Of a stretch of 12,896 nucleotides of DNA, positions 1 through 5,431 are shown piece by piece. How positions within the stretch are numbered: position 1 is the first letter of the stretch; each line of letters opens with the position of its first letter. This DNA is from Zhengella sp041738295 (GTDB lineage: Bacteria > Pseudomonadota > Alphaproteobacteria > Rhizobiales > Rhizobiaceae), in NCBI GenBank assembly GCA_041738295.1, contig JBGSQC010000265.1:1-12896 (forward strand). The letters run 5' to 3'. The translations under genes and the position numbers were made by a program. The notes beneath the pieces are model-generated. The model did not search any database. It worked only from the letters and a program-made list of their open reading frames with translations, and was not told the DNA's origin.

Positions 1-10
1 GGACAAGTCC

Positions 11-211
11 ATGAAACAGTCGATTGATCCCGTGAAAGCCCGCCAGGGCCGAAACGGGCAGCGCGTCTTGATCGTGTTGCTGGCCGGTATCACCCTTGCA
101 TTCATTGCCTGGGCCGGAGCCGAATTCCTGGCACCGGAAAACAACGCCAGAACCATTCAACCCGACGAAGGTGTCACGCCGTCGTCCGGTCAAACAACCC
201 CGGAGCAATAA
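11..211 (+). CDS. Small single-span membrane protein, unknown function
   Basis: This is a 66-residue protein that I do not recognise. Residues 1-18 are basic and polar, residues about 19-42 form one hydrophobic membrane segment (LIVLLAGITLAFIAWAG core), and the last 24 residues are Pro/Thr/Gln-rich and slightly acidic. The charge pattern suggests a bitopic inner-membrane protein with the N-terminus inside and the tail in the periplasm. The frame is open to the left window edge, so the true start could lie upstream; GGACAAG just before the ATG is a weak ribosome site. The stop codon is one base before the dps start, so the two are probably co-transcribed and translationally linked, which would tie this protein to oxidative or starvation stress. 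That link is inferred from position only. Confidence 0.6.
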   Translation: MKQSIDPVKARQGRNGQRVLIVLLAGITLAFIAWAGAEFLAPENNARTIQPDEGVTPSSGQTTPEQ

Positions 212-212
212 G

Positions 213-725
213 ATGAAGCAATCCTCTGCAGTCCTGAAGCCGTCACCGCACTTGCAGACCATGAACAATGGCCTGAGCGAAACATATCGCAAGGACATGG
301 CCGGGGATCTCTCCGCCATCCTGTCCTCGACCTACCAGCTCACCATCAAGAGCCATATCTGCCACTGGAATGTGGTGGGCCCGCTGTTCAAGCCGATCCA
401 TGAGCTGACCGAAGAGCACTACACGGCGCTGTTTGCCGCGACTGACATCATTGCCGAGCGGATCCGCGCGCTGGGCCATTTGGCGCCGGTTTCAAAGGCC
501 TCCACGCCCGATTTTGCTCCGTCCGGTGCTGATGTGGATTTCGGCTCGGCGCAGTCGATGATCGAGGATCTGGTCGCCACCCATGAAGAGGCCGTGCGCG
601 CCATGCGCGATGCAGCCGGCAAGGCCGGTGAGGCTGGCGACGTTGTGACCGAGGACATGCTGACCGAGCGCCTCGGATTCCACGAGAAGGCCTTGTGGAT
701 GCTGCGCGCGACCATCGCCACCTGA
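213..725 (+). CDS. dps: Dps: DNA-protecting ferritin-like mini-ferritin
   Basis: Dps forms a 12-subunit cage that oxidises Fe(II) with hydrogen peroxide, stores the iron and shields DNA in starved or oxidatively stressed cells. The 170-residue length fits the family. The inter-subunit ferroxidase ligands are present with canonical spacing: H51 (in HWNV), H63, D78 and E82, with E67 where E. coli has Asp. The segment KSHICHWNVVGPLF (46-59) followed by HELTEEHYTAL and DIIAERIRALG is the family signature. The N-terminal tail has few lysines (K2, K9), so DNA binding by the tail may be weak. The start at 213 is chosen because GGAG lies 7 bases upstream and the conserved fold begins about residue 20; a longer frame from 96 would overlap the upstream gene. 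No EcfG-type promoter is visible between the two genes, so expression probably comes from upstream of the window. Confidence 0.95.
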   Translation: MKQSSAVLKPSPHLQTMNNGLSETYRKDMAGDLSAILSSTYQLTIKSHICHWNVVGPLFKPIHELTEEHYTALFAATDIIAERIRALGHLAPVSKASTPDFAPSGADVDFGSAQSMIEDLVATHEEAVRAMRDAAGKAGEAGDVVTEDMLTERLGFHEKALWMLRATIAT

Positions 726-751
726 TTCGTACCGCTCAGATTTTGACATTG

Positions 752-790
752 AAACCCCGGCCCAGGACAATCTGGGCCGGGGTTTTTCTT
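752..790 (+). terminator. Rho-independent terminator of dps
   Basis: A 13-bp perfect stem (752-764 pairing with 773-785, core CCCCGGCCCA/TGGGCCGGGG) has an 8-base loop and is followed by TTTTTCTT. It lies 27 bases after the dps stop. On the other strand it faces the end of the lipid kinase gene with only TTTC after the stem, so it could terminate weakly in that direction too. Confidence 0.92.
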
Positions 791-823
791 TGCCAGGAAA
801 GAGGATTTCAGCGGCCGGAATTT

Positions 824-1741
824 TCAACTGCCCGGCACAAGCACCTTGAGGCCGCCCGGATGTATGGCGAAGTCCACATCGGCTTCGAGGTCGATCAGTT
901 CGCCATCGATGCTGGCATGGACGTGCTGCTTGAGGCGTGGAAAATGCAAGGAGACTGCACCGACTTCCCGGATCGACAGGTCCGGATTGCGATCCCAGTC
1001 ACCGGTCGCCATGTCGGTCACCAGGCGGACAGCCGCAGCGGCTCGGATGGCGGGAACTTCATAGAGGCCAAGAACACCTGCGTCGAAGACGTCTGGAAAG
1101 GGCAGGTGGCCCGGTCCATGGGGATTGTTGGAGATCGCAACGAGGCTCCGGTGGCCTGAAAAATGCTTTTCGCCGATATCGATGGTGACGGGAAAGGCTG
1201 GCGGGCGGATCAGGGAAGACACCAAGGCTCGCATGTTGGCGATGATCTTGCCGGTGCGCGACCGGTAGACCATTTTCTCGCGCTCACGCACCATGCGGCT
1301 TTGCATGCCGACAGAAAACTGGTGAACGAAGGGGCGTCCATTGGCGGTGGCGATATCAGCCTTGCGAATGCCGCCACGGGCCAATGCCTCGACTGCATCC
1401 TCCAGCACCAGCGGAACACCGAGCGTGCGGGCATAAAAATTCATCGTGCCGGCGGGCAGCACGCCCAACGCGTGGCCATGCCTGAAACAGGCTGCTGCCG
1501 CCGCCGAGACTGTGCCGTCTCCGCCCCCGGCCAGAACCACGTCGAACTTTTCGTCCTTTGCCGCCCGGTCCAGCTCCCGGATCAGATCGCTGCCCTGCGT
1601 GACGCGGGTTTCAATGGTGTGGCCCGCCGCCTCAAAGGCGCGGCCGATCAACGACGTCAGCGATTGGATGTCGGTGGTTTTCAGCGTGCCGCCATCGCGG
1701 TTCAGCAGCGCAATCACGTTGAGGCGATGGTTGTCGCTCAC
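824..1741 (-). CDS. YegS/diacylglycerol-kinase-like lipid kinase
   Basis: This is a 305-residue protein of the DAGK catalytic domain family (diacylglycerol, sphingosine and YegS-type lipid kinases). The ATP-binding signature GGGDGTVS is at residues 72-79, followed by LPAGTMNFYAR at 95-105, which corresponds to the family's P-x-GT-x-N-[DF] motif. SIDGE near residue 276-280 is the usual C-terminal catalytic element. The length matches soluble or peripheral bacterial members; there is no membrane span like that of DgkA. The expected reaction is ATP-dependent phosphorylation of a membrane lipid at the cytoplasmic face; the lipid is unknown. It starts with GTG and overlaps the stop of the upstream Crp-like gene in GTGA, so the two are translationally coupled. 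The operon has an EcfG-type promoter, which suggests lipid recycling or remodelling as part of the general stress response. That role is inferred. Confidence 0.88.
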   Translation of the reverse strand: MSDNHRLNVIALLNRDGGTLKTTDIQSLTSLIGRAFEAAGHTIETRVTQGSDLIRELDRAAKDEKFDVVLAGGGDGTVSAAAAACFRHGHALGVLPAGTMNFYARTLGVPLVLEDAVEALARGGIRKADIATANGRPFVHQFSVGMQSRMVREREKMVYRSRTGKIIANMRALVSSLIRPPAFPVTIDIGEKHFSGHRSLVAISNNPHGPGHLPFPDVFDAGVLGLYEVPAIRAAAAVRLVTDMATGDWDRNPDLSIREVGAVSLHFPRLKQHVHASIDGELIDLEADVDFAIHPGGLKVLVPGS

Positions 1742-2493
1742 AGGAATGGTCTCCGGTACGAAGGGTCAACGGTCCAGCCGGAAATTTCCATGAGGCCTTC
1801 GACGTCAAGGATTTCAACGCCGCGTTCCAGCCAGCGGATCAGCCCGCGGGCACCAAGCTTCTTCAGGGTGCGGTTGGTGTGGACAATGGAAAGGCCAAGC
1901 GTGTCGGCCACATGGTTCTGGGTAATCGGCAGATGGCTGGTTTCCTTTCCGGCAAGGCCTGTGGCCTGGGAACGTGTGGCAAGAAAGGCCAGCAGATAGG
2001 CCGCCCGTTCAACCGCCGAGCGACGACCGACCGACAGCAGGTGCTCATCCAGAAAGCGTTCTTCGCGCGAAGCCATCCAGGTCATGTCATAGGCAAGGCC
2101 TGGATGCCGGCGATAAAGATCCGGCAGCCGATCGCGCTCGAACACGCACAGCGTGACTGGTGTCAGCGCTTCCACCGAGTGCTGCATCTCGGCCATCAGC
2201 GCACCCTGCAGGCCGACCAGATCGCCTGGAAAAAAATAGTTGAGGATCTGACGCCTGCCATCTTCCAACACCTTGTAGCGAAACCCGAAGCCCGAGAGTG
2301 CGGTGTAGAGATGGGCGCTCGAAGCCCCTTCGACAAGAACTGTCGCGCCGGCATCTGCTGCAAGCTCGCCCATCTTGAACGAGGAGATGAAATCAAGTTC
2401 GGCTGGGGTGAAATCGCGGAAATGGCCACAGTCGCGCAAGGGGCAAGCCTCGCAGGGTGTGCGCCGGGCTTTCCGGCTTCCGTTTTGGCTCAT
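1738..2493 (-). CDS. Crp/Fnr-family regulator with N-terminal Cys cluster
   Basis: This 251-residue transcription factor has a cyclic-nucleotide-binding-like beta-barrel (about 25-140), a long dimer helix (about 135-165) and a C-terminal winged HTH (about 185-235, ITQNHVADTLGLSIVHTNRTLKKL). The N-terminus carries C14-x2-C17-x4-C22 (CEACPLRDC) and there is another Cys at 116. E. coli FNR uses C20, C23, C29 and C122 to hold an oxygen-sensing 4Fe-4S cluster, so the layout is similar but the last N-terminal gap is one residue shorter. The recognition helix reads V-H-T-N-R where FNR has E-T-I-S-R, so the DNA target should differ from the FNR box. SD GGGGAAG precedes ATG. A perfect EcfG promoter lies 32 bp upstream. 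The ligand (Fe-S, heme, nucleotide or none) is not known. Confidence 0.9.
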   Translation of the reverse strand: MSQNGSRKARRTPCEACPLRDCGHFRDFTPAELDFISSFKMGELAADAGATVLVEGASSAHLYTALSGFGFRYKVLEDGRRQILNYFFPGDLVGLQGALMAEMQHSVEALTPVTLCVFERDRLPDLYRRHPGLAYDMTWMASREERFLDEHLLSVGRRSAVERAAYLLAFLATRSQATGLAGKETSHLPITQNHVADTLGLSIVHTNRTLKKLGARGLIRWLERGVEILDVEGLMEISGWTVDPSYRRPFL

Positions 2494-2524
2494 TTCAGCT
2501 TCCCCACCGTGTTGTGGGTCGGTG

Positions 2525-2549
2525 AACGTAAAAATCGGTCAAAGGTTCC
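2525..2549 (-). promoter_or_regulatory. EcfG-type promoter for crp-like/lipid kinase operon
   Basis: On the minus strand this reads GGAAC (2549-2545), 16 bases, CGTT (2528-2525), a perfect match to the published alphaproteobacterial EcfG consensus GGAAC-N16/17-CGTT. The -10 element ends 32 bp before the ATG, which predicts a 5' leader of about 25 bases. The spacing is the same as in the other EcfG sites of this window. Confidence 0.85.
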
Positions 2550-2635
2550 GCTGGGACAGGTGGCGCGCTATCATTTTTAAATGCGCAGACCGGGGACATG
2601 GTGGAGACTCTTCCTTTGGAAAGGTGTTTCCCCAC

Positions 2636-3055
2636 ATGAACCATCAGACCGCCATTGCCATCATAGAAGCTGATTTTCTGATCGCCGAGGATGCAGCCCA
2701 TATCCTCAGCTGTGCCCTGTCTGCCGATACCCGGGTCCTTCCCGTGAATGTTCGGGATTGGGCACTTGACCTGTCCGGCTTTGACCTTGCGGTTGTCGAT
2801 GTCGATGCGCTGGAAGCCGGAGTGCTGGAAGGCCTGGCTCTGGCGGGGCCAGCCGGTCTTGCCGTGCTGTTTACAAGCGCCTGGCGACAGGCTTCGCGCA
2901 ACCTTCCCGCCGGCAACCCTTGGCCGGTCTTGGCCAAACCGTTCAGCGAAGAGGCGCTAGCCGATGCTGCCCGGCGGGCATTGGAGATGGTGCGGCAGAA
3001 TTACCCCGCAAACGCGCGGGTGGTGACCGGGGCTGAATCCGCATCCGGCCCGTAG
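2636..3055 (+). CDS. Orphan single-domain response regulator (partly degenerate receiver)
   Basis: This 139-residue protein is a CheY-like receiver domain with no output domain. The phospho-acceptor is D55 (FDLAVVDVD), T80 is the switch Thr (VLFTSAW) and K101 is the conserved Lys (VLAKPF). The acidic pocket is altered: where PhyR has IIEDEP, this has IIEADF, so the second acid is Ala12 with Asp13 shifted by one, which may weaken Mg2+ binding and phosphorylation. After the receiver there is a short polar tail (about 118-139). The start at 2636 has GGAAAGG 11 bases upstream; an open frame upstream to 2375 lies antisense to the Crp-like gene and is unlikely to be coding. Its last 55 bp overlap the 3' end of ecfG in the opposite direction. 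It could modulate the PhyR phosphorelay, for example as a competing phosphate acceptor, but this is inferred from position. Confidence 0.75.
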   Translation: MNHQTAIAIIEADFLIAEDAAHILSCALSADTRVLPVNVRDWALDLSGFDLAVVDVDALEAGVLEGLALAGPAGLAVLFTSAWRQASRNLPAGNPWPVLAKPFSEEALADAARRALEMVRQNYPANARVVTGAESASGP

Positions 3056-3564
3056 TCCGCATGACCCGTCACCTCGAGCAATTCCTGAAGACGCGTGCGG
3101 GCACGGCTGACACGGCTCTTGATCGTTCCAACCGCAACGCCGCAGATTTCTGCCGCTTCCTCATAGGCAAAGCCGGAGGCTCCGACCAGAATGATGGCTT
3201 CGCGCTGATCCTCGGGCAGGCTTTCGAGCGCCTTTCGGAAGTCTTGAAGGTCGAGCGAGCCGTACTGTTCGGGATGCGTGGCGAGGCGCTCGGTGAAAAC
3301 GCCATCGGTGTCCTGCACTTCACGCCCGCGCTTGCGCATGCGGGAATAGAATTCGTTGCGCAGGATGGTGAACAACCAGGCCTTCATGTTGGTGCCGGGC
3401 TGGTAGCTGTCCTGCTTCGACCAGGCCTTCATGATGGTGTCCTGCACCAGATCGTCGGCAATGTTGATGCCTGCCAGCGACACGCCAAAGGCGCGCAGGT
3501 TCGGCAGGAGGGAGAGAAGCTCACGCTTGAACGTCCGGTCGGTGCTGTCATCGGCCTTGCTCAT
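3001..3564 (-). CDS. ecfG: EcfG, general stress response ECF sigma factor (ECF15)
   Basis: This 187-residue ECF sigma factor directs RNA polymerase to GGAAC/CGTT promoters during the alphaproteobacterial general stress response. Region 2 spans about 15-80 (DDLVQDTIMKAW at 37-48 in region 2.2; NMKAWLFTILRNEFYSRMRK at 59-78). Region 4 spans about 105-163 with the HTH YEEAAEICGVAVGTIKSRVSRAR. A short C-terminal tail follows. ECF15 identity rests on the linked nepR and phyR genes and on the target promoters nearby. The start overlaps the nepR stop in ATGA, so sigma and anti-sigma are translationally coupled, which helps keep their ratio fixed. The 3' end overlaps the convergent receiver gene by 55 bp and there is no room for a hairpin terminator between them. 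A near-consensus EcfG promoter before nepR suggests autoregulation. Confidence 0.93.
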   Translation of the reverse strand: MSKADDSTDRTFKRELLSLLPNLRAFGVSLAGINIADDLVQDTIMKAWSKQDSYQPGTNMKAWLFTILRNEFYSRMRKRGREVQDTDGVFTERLATHPEQYGSLDLQDFRKALESLPEDQREAIILVGASGFAYEEAAEICGVAVGTIKSRVSRARTRLQELLEVTGHADYGPDADSAPVTTRAFAG

Positions 3565-3758
3565 GCACCAGACTCCGGATTGGCTTTCGCCATGTCAGCA
3601 GCCTTGTCAGCCTCGTCCAGGCGCTCAAGCAGGTCAAGAAACCGGTCCGGGATGGCTTCGTCCTGAACCGAGTTATAAAGCGCCTTGAGCTTCTGCGAAA
3701 TGCGGGCATTGGCCTCGTGTGACGGGGAATGCCGCGGCGGGGGGGGATTTTTGATCAT
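3561..3758 (-). CDS. nepR: NepR, anti-sigma factor of EcfG
   Basis: NepR binds and holds EcfG inactive in unstressed cells; phosphorylated PhyR captures NepR through its sigma-like domain. The 65-residue protein has the family core ISQKLKALYNSVQDEA followed by IPDRFLDLLERLDEADK (20-52), two helices joined by the DEAIPDRF turn, with disordered ends. The start ATG at 3758 has GGAAGA a few bases upstream. It is first in the nepR-ecfG operon. Codons 5-8 (four prolines) contain an uninterrupted run of eight C residues (3739-3746 as G on the plus strand), a possible slippage site that would destroy the protein if it changed length. The family assignment is firm because sequence and gene order agree. 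Confidence 0.93.
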   Translation of the reverse strand: MIKNPPPPRHSPSHEANARISQKLKALYNSVQDEAIPDRFLDLLERLDEADKAADMAKANPESGA

Positions 3759-3791
3759 TGTCTTCCGGTCTGTTGCCTGATGTGGTTGCGA

Positions 3792-3816
3792 AATGCGCTG
3801 AACAAAAAAAAGTTCC
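3792..3816 (-). promoter_or_regulatory. Near-consensus EcfG promoter for nepR-ecfG
   Basis: On the minus strand this reads GGAAC (3816-3812), 16 bases, CATT (3795-3792), one base off CGTT. The spacer starts with eight T residues. The -10 element ends 33 bp before the nepR ATG. In related bacteria nepR-ecfG is usually autoregulated, so a weaker EcfG site is plausible, but the mismatch lowers confidence. Confidence 0.6.
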
Positions 3817-3833
3817 GCTCCACGGGAACTTTT
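3808..3833. repeat. Perfect inverted repeat joining two back-to-back -35 boxes
   Basis: AAAAGTTCC (3808-3816) and GGAACTTTT (3825-3833) are perfect 9-bp inverted arms separated by 8 bases. Each arm contains one GGAAC -35 box, one firing toward nepR and one toward phyR. Confidence 0.85.
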
Positions 3834-3849
3834 CTCAAGTGGCGACGTT
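3825..3849 (+). promoter_or_regulatory. EcfG-type promoter for phyR
   Basis: GGAAC (3825-3829), 16 bases, CGTT (3846-3849): a perfect consensus. The -10 element ends 45 bp before the phyR ATG. This implies positive feedback of EcfG on its own anti-anti-sigma factor. Confidence 0.87.
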
Positions 3850-3894
3850 AAAACACTTCATTCCGCAGTGCCGGACCAAGGGGAGACTTTTTTC

Positions 3895-4689
3895 ATGTCA
3901 TTGTCTGCACGTGTAGCCGCCCATCTTCCGTATCTGCGCCGTTATGCGCGCGCCGTTACGGGAACACAAACCTCGGGCGACGCCTATGTGGCTGCCACTC
4001 TGGAAGCCCTGATCGCCGATGTCAGCCTTTTTCCGGCGGCGTCGAACGACCGGGTCGCGGTCTACAAGCTTTTCGCCAATCTCTTTTCCAAGCTGAACAT
4101 TGATATCCCCCGCACACAATCGCCCTTCGCCTGGGAGCAGCGCGCTGCATCCCACCTCGCTGCCGTTCCGGGCCTTGAGCGCCAGGCCTTCATCCTGGTT
4201 TCAGTGGAAGGCTTTGCCCCTGCGGAAGCTGCAGAGATCCTGAGCATCAATGCCGACCGTATCGGCGAGGTGCTGGAAGATGCCGCCACCCAGATTTCCC
4301 GGCAGGTTGCCACCCAAATCATGATCATCGAGGACGAACCTCTTATCGCCATGGACATCGAGACCATGGTGGAGGAACTCGGCCACACCGTGACCGGCAT
4401 TGCCCGCACGCGGGACGAGGCGGTGGCGCTATTCAAGAAAACCAATCCGAAAATGGTGCTGGCCGACATCCAGCTTGCCGATGGCAGCTCGGGAATTGAT
4501 GCTGTCAACGACATCCTCAAGACCGCCAGCATTCCGGTCATCTTCATTACTGCCTTCCCCGAGCGACTGCTGACCGGCCAGCGCCCCGAGCCGACGTTCC
4601 TCGTGACCAAGCCATTCGATCCGCGCATGGTCAAGGCGCAGATCAGCCAGGCGCTGTTCTTCAACGAGGCGGTGTCAATCAGCGCGTGA
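3895..4689 (+). CDS. phyR: PhyR, anti-anti-sigma response regulator
   Basis: PhyR is the switch of the general stress response. When phosphorylated, its sigma-like N-terminal domain binds NepR and frees EcfG. The 264-residue protein has an EcfG-like region at about 1-135 (region 2-like helices to about 75, region 4-like SVEGFAPAEAAEILSINADRIGEVL at 103-127, without a DNA-binding role) and a C-terminal receiver at about 141-258. Receiver residues are all present: E146/D147 acidic pocket, D191 phospho-acceptor (VLADIQLADG), T219 (FITAFPERLLTG) and K239 (LVTKPFDP). The length matches known PhyR proteins. ATG 3895 has AAGGGGAGA about 9 bases upstream; an ATG nine codons earlier (3868) has no comparable ribosome site. 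It is transcribed divergently from nepR-ecfG from a perfect EcfG promoter and ends at a UUCG-loop terminator. Confidence 0.95.
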   Translation: MSLSARVAAHLPYLRRYARAVTGTQTSGDAYVAATLEALIADVSLFPAASNDRVAVYKLFANLFSKLNIDIPRTQSPFAWEQRAASHLAAVPGLERQAFILVSVEGFAPAEAAEILSINADRIGEVLEDAATQISRQVATQIMIIEDEPLIAMDIETMVEELGHTVTGIARTRDEAVALFKKTNPKMVLADIQLADGSSGIDAVNDILKTASIPVIFITAFPERLLTGQRPEPTFLVTKPFDPRMVKAQISQALFFNEAVSISA

Positions 4690-4710
4690 ACCACCAAGGC
4701 AAGGCAGACC

Positions 4711-4736
4711 AAAAGGCGGCTTCGGCCGCCTTTTTT
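4711..4736 (+). terminator. Rho-independent terminator of phyR
   Basis: GGCGGC-TTCG-GCCGCC (4715-4730) forms a stable UUCG-tetraloop hairpin, extended by AAAA/TTTT pairing (4711-4714 with 4731-4734), and is followed by six T residues. It starts 21 bases after the phyR stop. Confidence 0.93.
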
Positions 4737-4780
4737 CATGCGCCGCATTTTCCTGGCGTTCCCATTTTGTTGACCTTCAG

Positions 4781-4805
4781 GGAACCCGGAGCGCATCAAA
4801 GCGTT
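4781..4805 (+). promoter_or_regulatory. EcfG-type promoter for DUF1328 gene
   Basis: GGAAC (4781-4785), 16 bases, CGTT (4802-4805): a perfect consensus. The -10 element ends 29 bp before the ATG at 4835, leaving a leader of about 22 bases that contains the ribosome site AAGGAG. Confidence 0.87.
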
Positions 4806-4834
4806 ATGACCGTATCATTACAAGGAGATAAGCC

Positions 4835-4999
4835 ATGCTGTATTATGCTCTCGTGTTCCTCGTCGTCGCCATCATCGCCGGTGTCCTCGGCTTTGGCGGC
4901 ATTGCGGGTGCCTCTGCCTCGATTGCCCAAATCCTGTTCTTCCTGTTCCTGGCGTTCCTCGTGATCTCGCTGATCGTCGGCTTTGTCCGGCGCACCTGA
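4835..4999 (+). CDS. DUF1328 (YtjA-like) small inner-membrane protein
   Basis: This is a 54-residue protein of the DUF1328/UPF0391 family. It starts MLYYALVFLVVAIIAGVLGF, has a Gly/Ala-rich turn (GFGGIAGASASIAQ, about 19-32), and a second hydrophobic helix (ILFFLFLAFLVISLIVGFV, about 33-51) ending in RRT. Two membrane spans with both ends on the same side are likely; the terminal RR suggests the cytoplasm. Function is unknown; members are common in Proteobacteria, and stress induction here is inferred from the promoter. AAGGAG lies 7 bases before the ATG. It has its own EcfG-type promoter and its own terminator, so it is a single-gene transcription unit. Confidence 0.9.
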   Translation: MLYYALVFLVVAIIAGVLGFGGIAGASASIAQILFFLFLAFLVISLIVGFVRRT

Positions 5000-5023
5000 T
5001 CGCGGCCGATCCGTGACTGGCTG

Positions 5024-5050
5024 AAGGGCACTCTCCGGAGTGCCCTTTTC
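5024..5050 (+). terminator. Rho-independent terminator of DUF1328 gene
   Basis: AAGGGCACTC (5024-5033) pairs with GAGTGCCCTT (5038-5047) around the loop TCCG, followed by TTC. It starts 24 bases after the stop codon. The T run is short (four, two of them in the stem), but the stem is perfect. Confidence 0.85.
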
Positions 5051-5089
5051 GTTTGGGTTCAGGCACCGGTCGGCCGTTGCCCGGCATGT

Positions 5090-5117
5090 AAAAAAGCACC
5101 CCGCCGAAGCAGGGTGC
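5090..5117 (-). terminator. Rho-independent terminator of csbD-like gene
   Basis: On the minus strand GCACCCTGC-TTCG-GCGGGGTGC forms a 9-bp stem (one G-T wobble) with a UUCG loop, followed by six T residues (5095-5090). It starts 29 bases after the csbD-like stop. Confidence 0.92.
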
Positions 5118-5146
5118 CTGACCGCTTTCATAAGGCGTGGCTCTGG

Positions 5147-5344
5147 TCAGTGGCGGTTCAGCCAGTCATCAATGTCGCGCTCGGCGTCGGCCTCAGCCTT
5201 GCCGTAGCGCTCCTGCAGCTTGCCCGCGAGTTCCTTGCGGTTGCCGGCAACCACATCAAGGTCATCACCGGTGAGTTTTCCCCACTGCTGCTGGACCTTG
5301 CCCTTGACCTGTTCCCAGTTTCCTTCGACCTGATTCCAGTTCAT
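5147..5344 (-). CDS. CsbD-family stress protein
   Basis: This is a 65-residue, highly hydrophilic protein of the CsbD family, named after a sigma-B-controlled protein of Bacillus subtilis. The typical start MNWNQVEGNWEQVKGKVQQQWGKLT is present, followed by DDLDVVAGNRKELAGKLQERYGKAEADAERDIDDW. Charged residues with few hydrophobics suggest a small helical or partly disordered soluble protein. Its biochemical role is unknown throughout the family. The ATG is preceded by AAAGGAGA at good spacing. A perfect EcfG-type promoter lies 47 bp upstream and a UUCG terminator follows, so it is a monocistronic stress gene. Confidence 0.93.
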   Translation of the reverse strand: MNWNQVEGNWEQVKGKVQQQWGKLTGDDLDVVAGNRKELAGKLQERYGKAEADAERDIDDWLNRH

Positions 5345-5391
5345 TTCTCAGTCTCCTTTGGTCAGTGCCGCAGAATTGCGGACATTGGAAA

Positions 5392-5416
5392 AACGCTTCC
5401 GTTGCAGCCTTGTTCC
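5392..5416 (-). promoter_or_regulatory. EcfG-type promoter for csbD-like gene
   Basis: On the minus strand: GGAAC (5416-5412), 16 bases, CGTT (5395-5392), a perfect consensus. The -10 element ends 47 bp before the csbD-like ATG. It is divergent from another EcfG site starting 16 bp away. Confidence 0.87.
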
Positions 5417-5431
5417 CGCATTCTTTCAGCT

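Noticed and set aside
1163..1999. 278-codon plus-strand open frame across the lipid kinase and Crp-like genes
   Set aside because: It spans two genes with clear motifs on the minus strand and shows no domain of its own.
2375..2635. N-terminal extension of the orphan receiver
   Set aside because: It would lie antisense to the start of the Crp-like gene and across its promoter. The receiver fold begins right after the ATG at 2636, which has its own ribosome site.
3745..3765. FNR/FixK box near nepR (TTGATCATTG)
   Set aside because: The required TTGAT-N4-ATCAA symmetry is absent and the site overlaps the nepR start codon.
4062..4799. 245-codon open frame antisense to phyR
   Set aside because: phyR is certain on the plus strand with all receiver residues. 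The antisense frame runs through the phyR terminator and an EcfG promoter, and its product is Ser/Met-rich without domains.
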